Shown: positions 62,447-64,000 of the stretch, one piece after another
Layout: each line of letters opens with the position of its first letter
Numbering within the stretch: position 1 is the stretch's first letter
NCBI RefSeq assembly: GCF_964340395.1
Contig: NC_135556.1
Location: 9,835,001-9,899,000 of the forward strand
Direction: 5' to 3'
DNA length: 64,000 bases
From: Glandiceps talaboti
Taxonomy: Eukaryota > Hemichordata > Enteropneusta > Spengelidae
Translations under genes and position numbers: made by a program
Notes under the pieces: generated by a model
The model's database searches: none
The model's input: the letters and a program-made list of their open reading frames with translations, nothing else
Told to the model about the DNA's origin: nothing

Positions 62447-64000
62447 AAAAAACGGCTGGCTCAATTCAAACAAAATCTTGTACACATGTTCCGTAGGGTA
62501 AGGGCAAGAACTGATTAGGTTTTGGTAAACATCCCATGAATATTAAATAGCAATTTTTGTAATTAATGGTTTTCGGTAATTAGGCTATATCTCAAGAATG
62601 CACTCTTTAAATTTATTCTAACTTGGTACATACATTTGCGATTCTAAAGCGCACCTGTCCTGAAAATATTACTAATGTAGCTTTTAGTTTTAATAAGTTA
62701 TTGGAATATTTTCGGTAGGCCATCAAAAAGATTTTAAAAGAAAATAGTTTCTGGTCAGGAAATGTTGTCTAAAGTGGTGCGACTTTATCACCATTTTCTA
62801 AAAAACGATTCGCCCAATTCAAATGACATTTATTGCATGTGTCCCATAGGGTAGTGACAAGAACTGATTAAGTTTTGGTAAACATCCCATGAATATTAAC
62901 TCTATGAACAGGCATTATTCCCACCCTATGGAAAACATCAACCGTCGTGCCTATCCCTAAAATTCCATCCCCAACAGAGTTAAATCACTATAGACCGGTA
63001 GCGCTCACCTCTCTTATTATGAAATGTCTAGAAAGAGTGATTCTTTCTAACCTTCTCCCTCATGTTCAGTCAAAACTCGATTCAAACCAGTTTGCTTATC
63101 AACGCAGGAAAGGTACAGATGATGCGATTGCCTGTCTTCTCCAGATAGTGCTAGAACACATAGATACAGCGGGAAATTATGCTAGGGTCTTATTTATAGA
63201 TTTCAGCTCAGCTTTTAAAACCATACAGCGTCACATTATTATGAAACAGAAATTACTGAAGCTTGATATCCCCTCTGTGATCATTCATTGGGTTTATAAT
63301 TTCCTTAGTGATAGACCCCAGTGTGTTAAGGTTAGTGAATCAAAATCTACTATGCTCACCACTAATACTGGCGCACCACAAGGCTGCGTTTTTAAGCCCG
63401 TTTTTATTTATTATGTACACAAATGATTGTCAGAGCATTGATTCTAGTAGTTTACTTTTTAAATTTTCTGATGATGCTGCCATACTTGCTCTCCTGAACG
63501 ATGCAGACTCTGTGAAGGTATATAGAAGTTCAGTCACACATTTTTCTGAGTGGTGTACTACAAATTTTGTGGAGCTAAATGTGTCCAAAACAAAAGAGAT
63601 AACCATTGACTTTCATCGAAATGCAGTGCTTGTTTGTAATTGTGATTAATGGTGAGTCTGTTGAACAGATGGTGTCTTACAAATATCTTGGTTTGAACCT
63701 TGACAATAAACTCTCATTTACACATCATACTACAGCCGTCAAAAAAGAAATGCCAACAGCATTTACACGTGCTTTGCAGGTTGCGCTCTTTCAACATAGA
63801 TGCTAAACTGCTTCTTCTGCTCTATTGCCACATTATTGAACCTCTTTTAACTTATTGCAACAACTGTTATTTCCCTCTGCTCTCTGTTGTCAATCGAAAT
63901 AGGCTTCTGGAAATTTCTTTCACTGCTGCTAAAATTGTGGGCTTGCCTACTCCTGCTCTCTCCGATCTTACTGATCGTGCAATATTGCGCAAGGCACGTG
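62447..64000 (+). repeat. Array unit U6 (cut by window end)
   Basis: Only the interspersed-repeat part and most of the LINE are visible. More point differences from U1 than U2-U5 have, so it belongs to a different lineage of the array. Confidence 0.9.
62912..64000 (+). mobile_element. LINE RT fragment, U6 (partial)
   Basis: Reads RPVALTSL and RPQCVKV, the residues usual for this LINE type, where U1-U5 have RPVAP and RHQCVKV. It has one extra codon (HIIMKQ). Shares the frame break after motif B, so it had already decayed before the units split. Confidence 0.9.

Noticed and set aside
29862-64000. The array as a satellite with no gene content
   Set aside because: The units carry intact tRNA genes with terminators and recognisable exon and LINE pieces, and are far longer than usual satellites.

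Overview
This window comes from an AT-rich animal nuclear genome, most likely a marine invertebrate. The evidence is a 26-exon gene with GT-AG introns, tRNA genes with internal Pol III boxes and T-run terminators, non-LTR retrotransposons, foldback elements and many microsatellites. A deuterostome such as a hemichordate or amphioxus is possible, but that is a guess from the style of the repeats. All coordinates and homology statements come from reading the sequence; no database search was run.

1-27.4 kb: one complete plus-strand gene for a secreted, intestinal-type alpha-glucosidase (glycoside hydrolase family 31, closest in style to sucrase-isomaltase/maltase-glucoamylase). Its CDS runs 1221-27330 and gives 1137 residues with phase kept at every junction. 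It carries a signal peptide, four canonical trefoil (P-type) domains, one degenerate trefoil, then a single GH31 catalytic module. Intron 4 uses a GC donor. The donor of exon 22 (24660-24790) has been copied into a minisatellite of about 14 units. Intron 19 (11565-22751, 11.2 kb) is a nursery of tRNA genes on the opposite strand: tRNA-Asn(GTT) and tRNA-Ala(AGC), with decayed copies and a deleted LINE.

27.4-29.86 kb: 3' flank with a 380-bp foldback element, two LINE 3' ends lying tail to tail, and an AT-rich interspersed repeat.

29.86-64 kb: a head-to-tail tandem array, units U0 to U6. U0 (about 5.0 kb) is the least altered copy. U1-U4 (5793-5814 bp) are almost identical, U5 is a 4373-bp recombinant, and U6 is cut by the window end. 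Each full unit holds, in order, part of an interspersed repeat, a frameshifted LINE RT fragment (absent from U0), a TATA box, a signal-peptide/trefoil exon like exon 1, a broken exon-2 trefoil copy, tRNA-Ala(TGC), tRNA-Asn(GTT), tRNA-Ala(CGC), and a copy of the end of intron 19 that stops 30 bp short of exon 20. The unit is therefore a collapsed, colinear remnant of the glucosidase gene itself, amplified together with the tRNA genes of its intron.

The features most worth following are this composite tRNA/gene-remnant array with altered Ala anticodons, and the splice-donor minisatellite.
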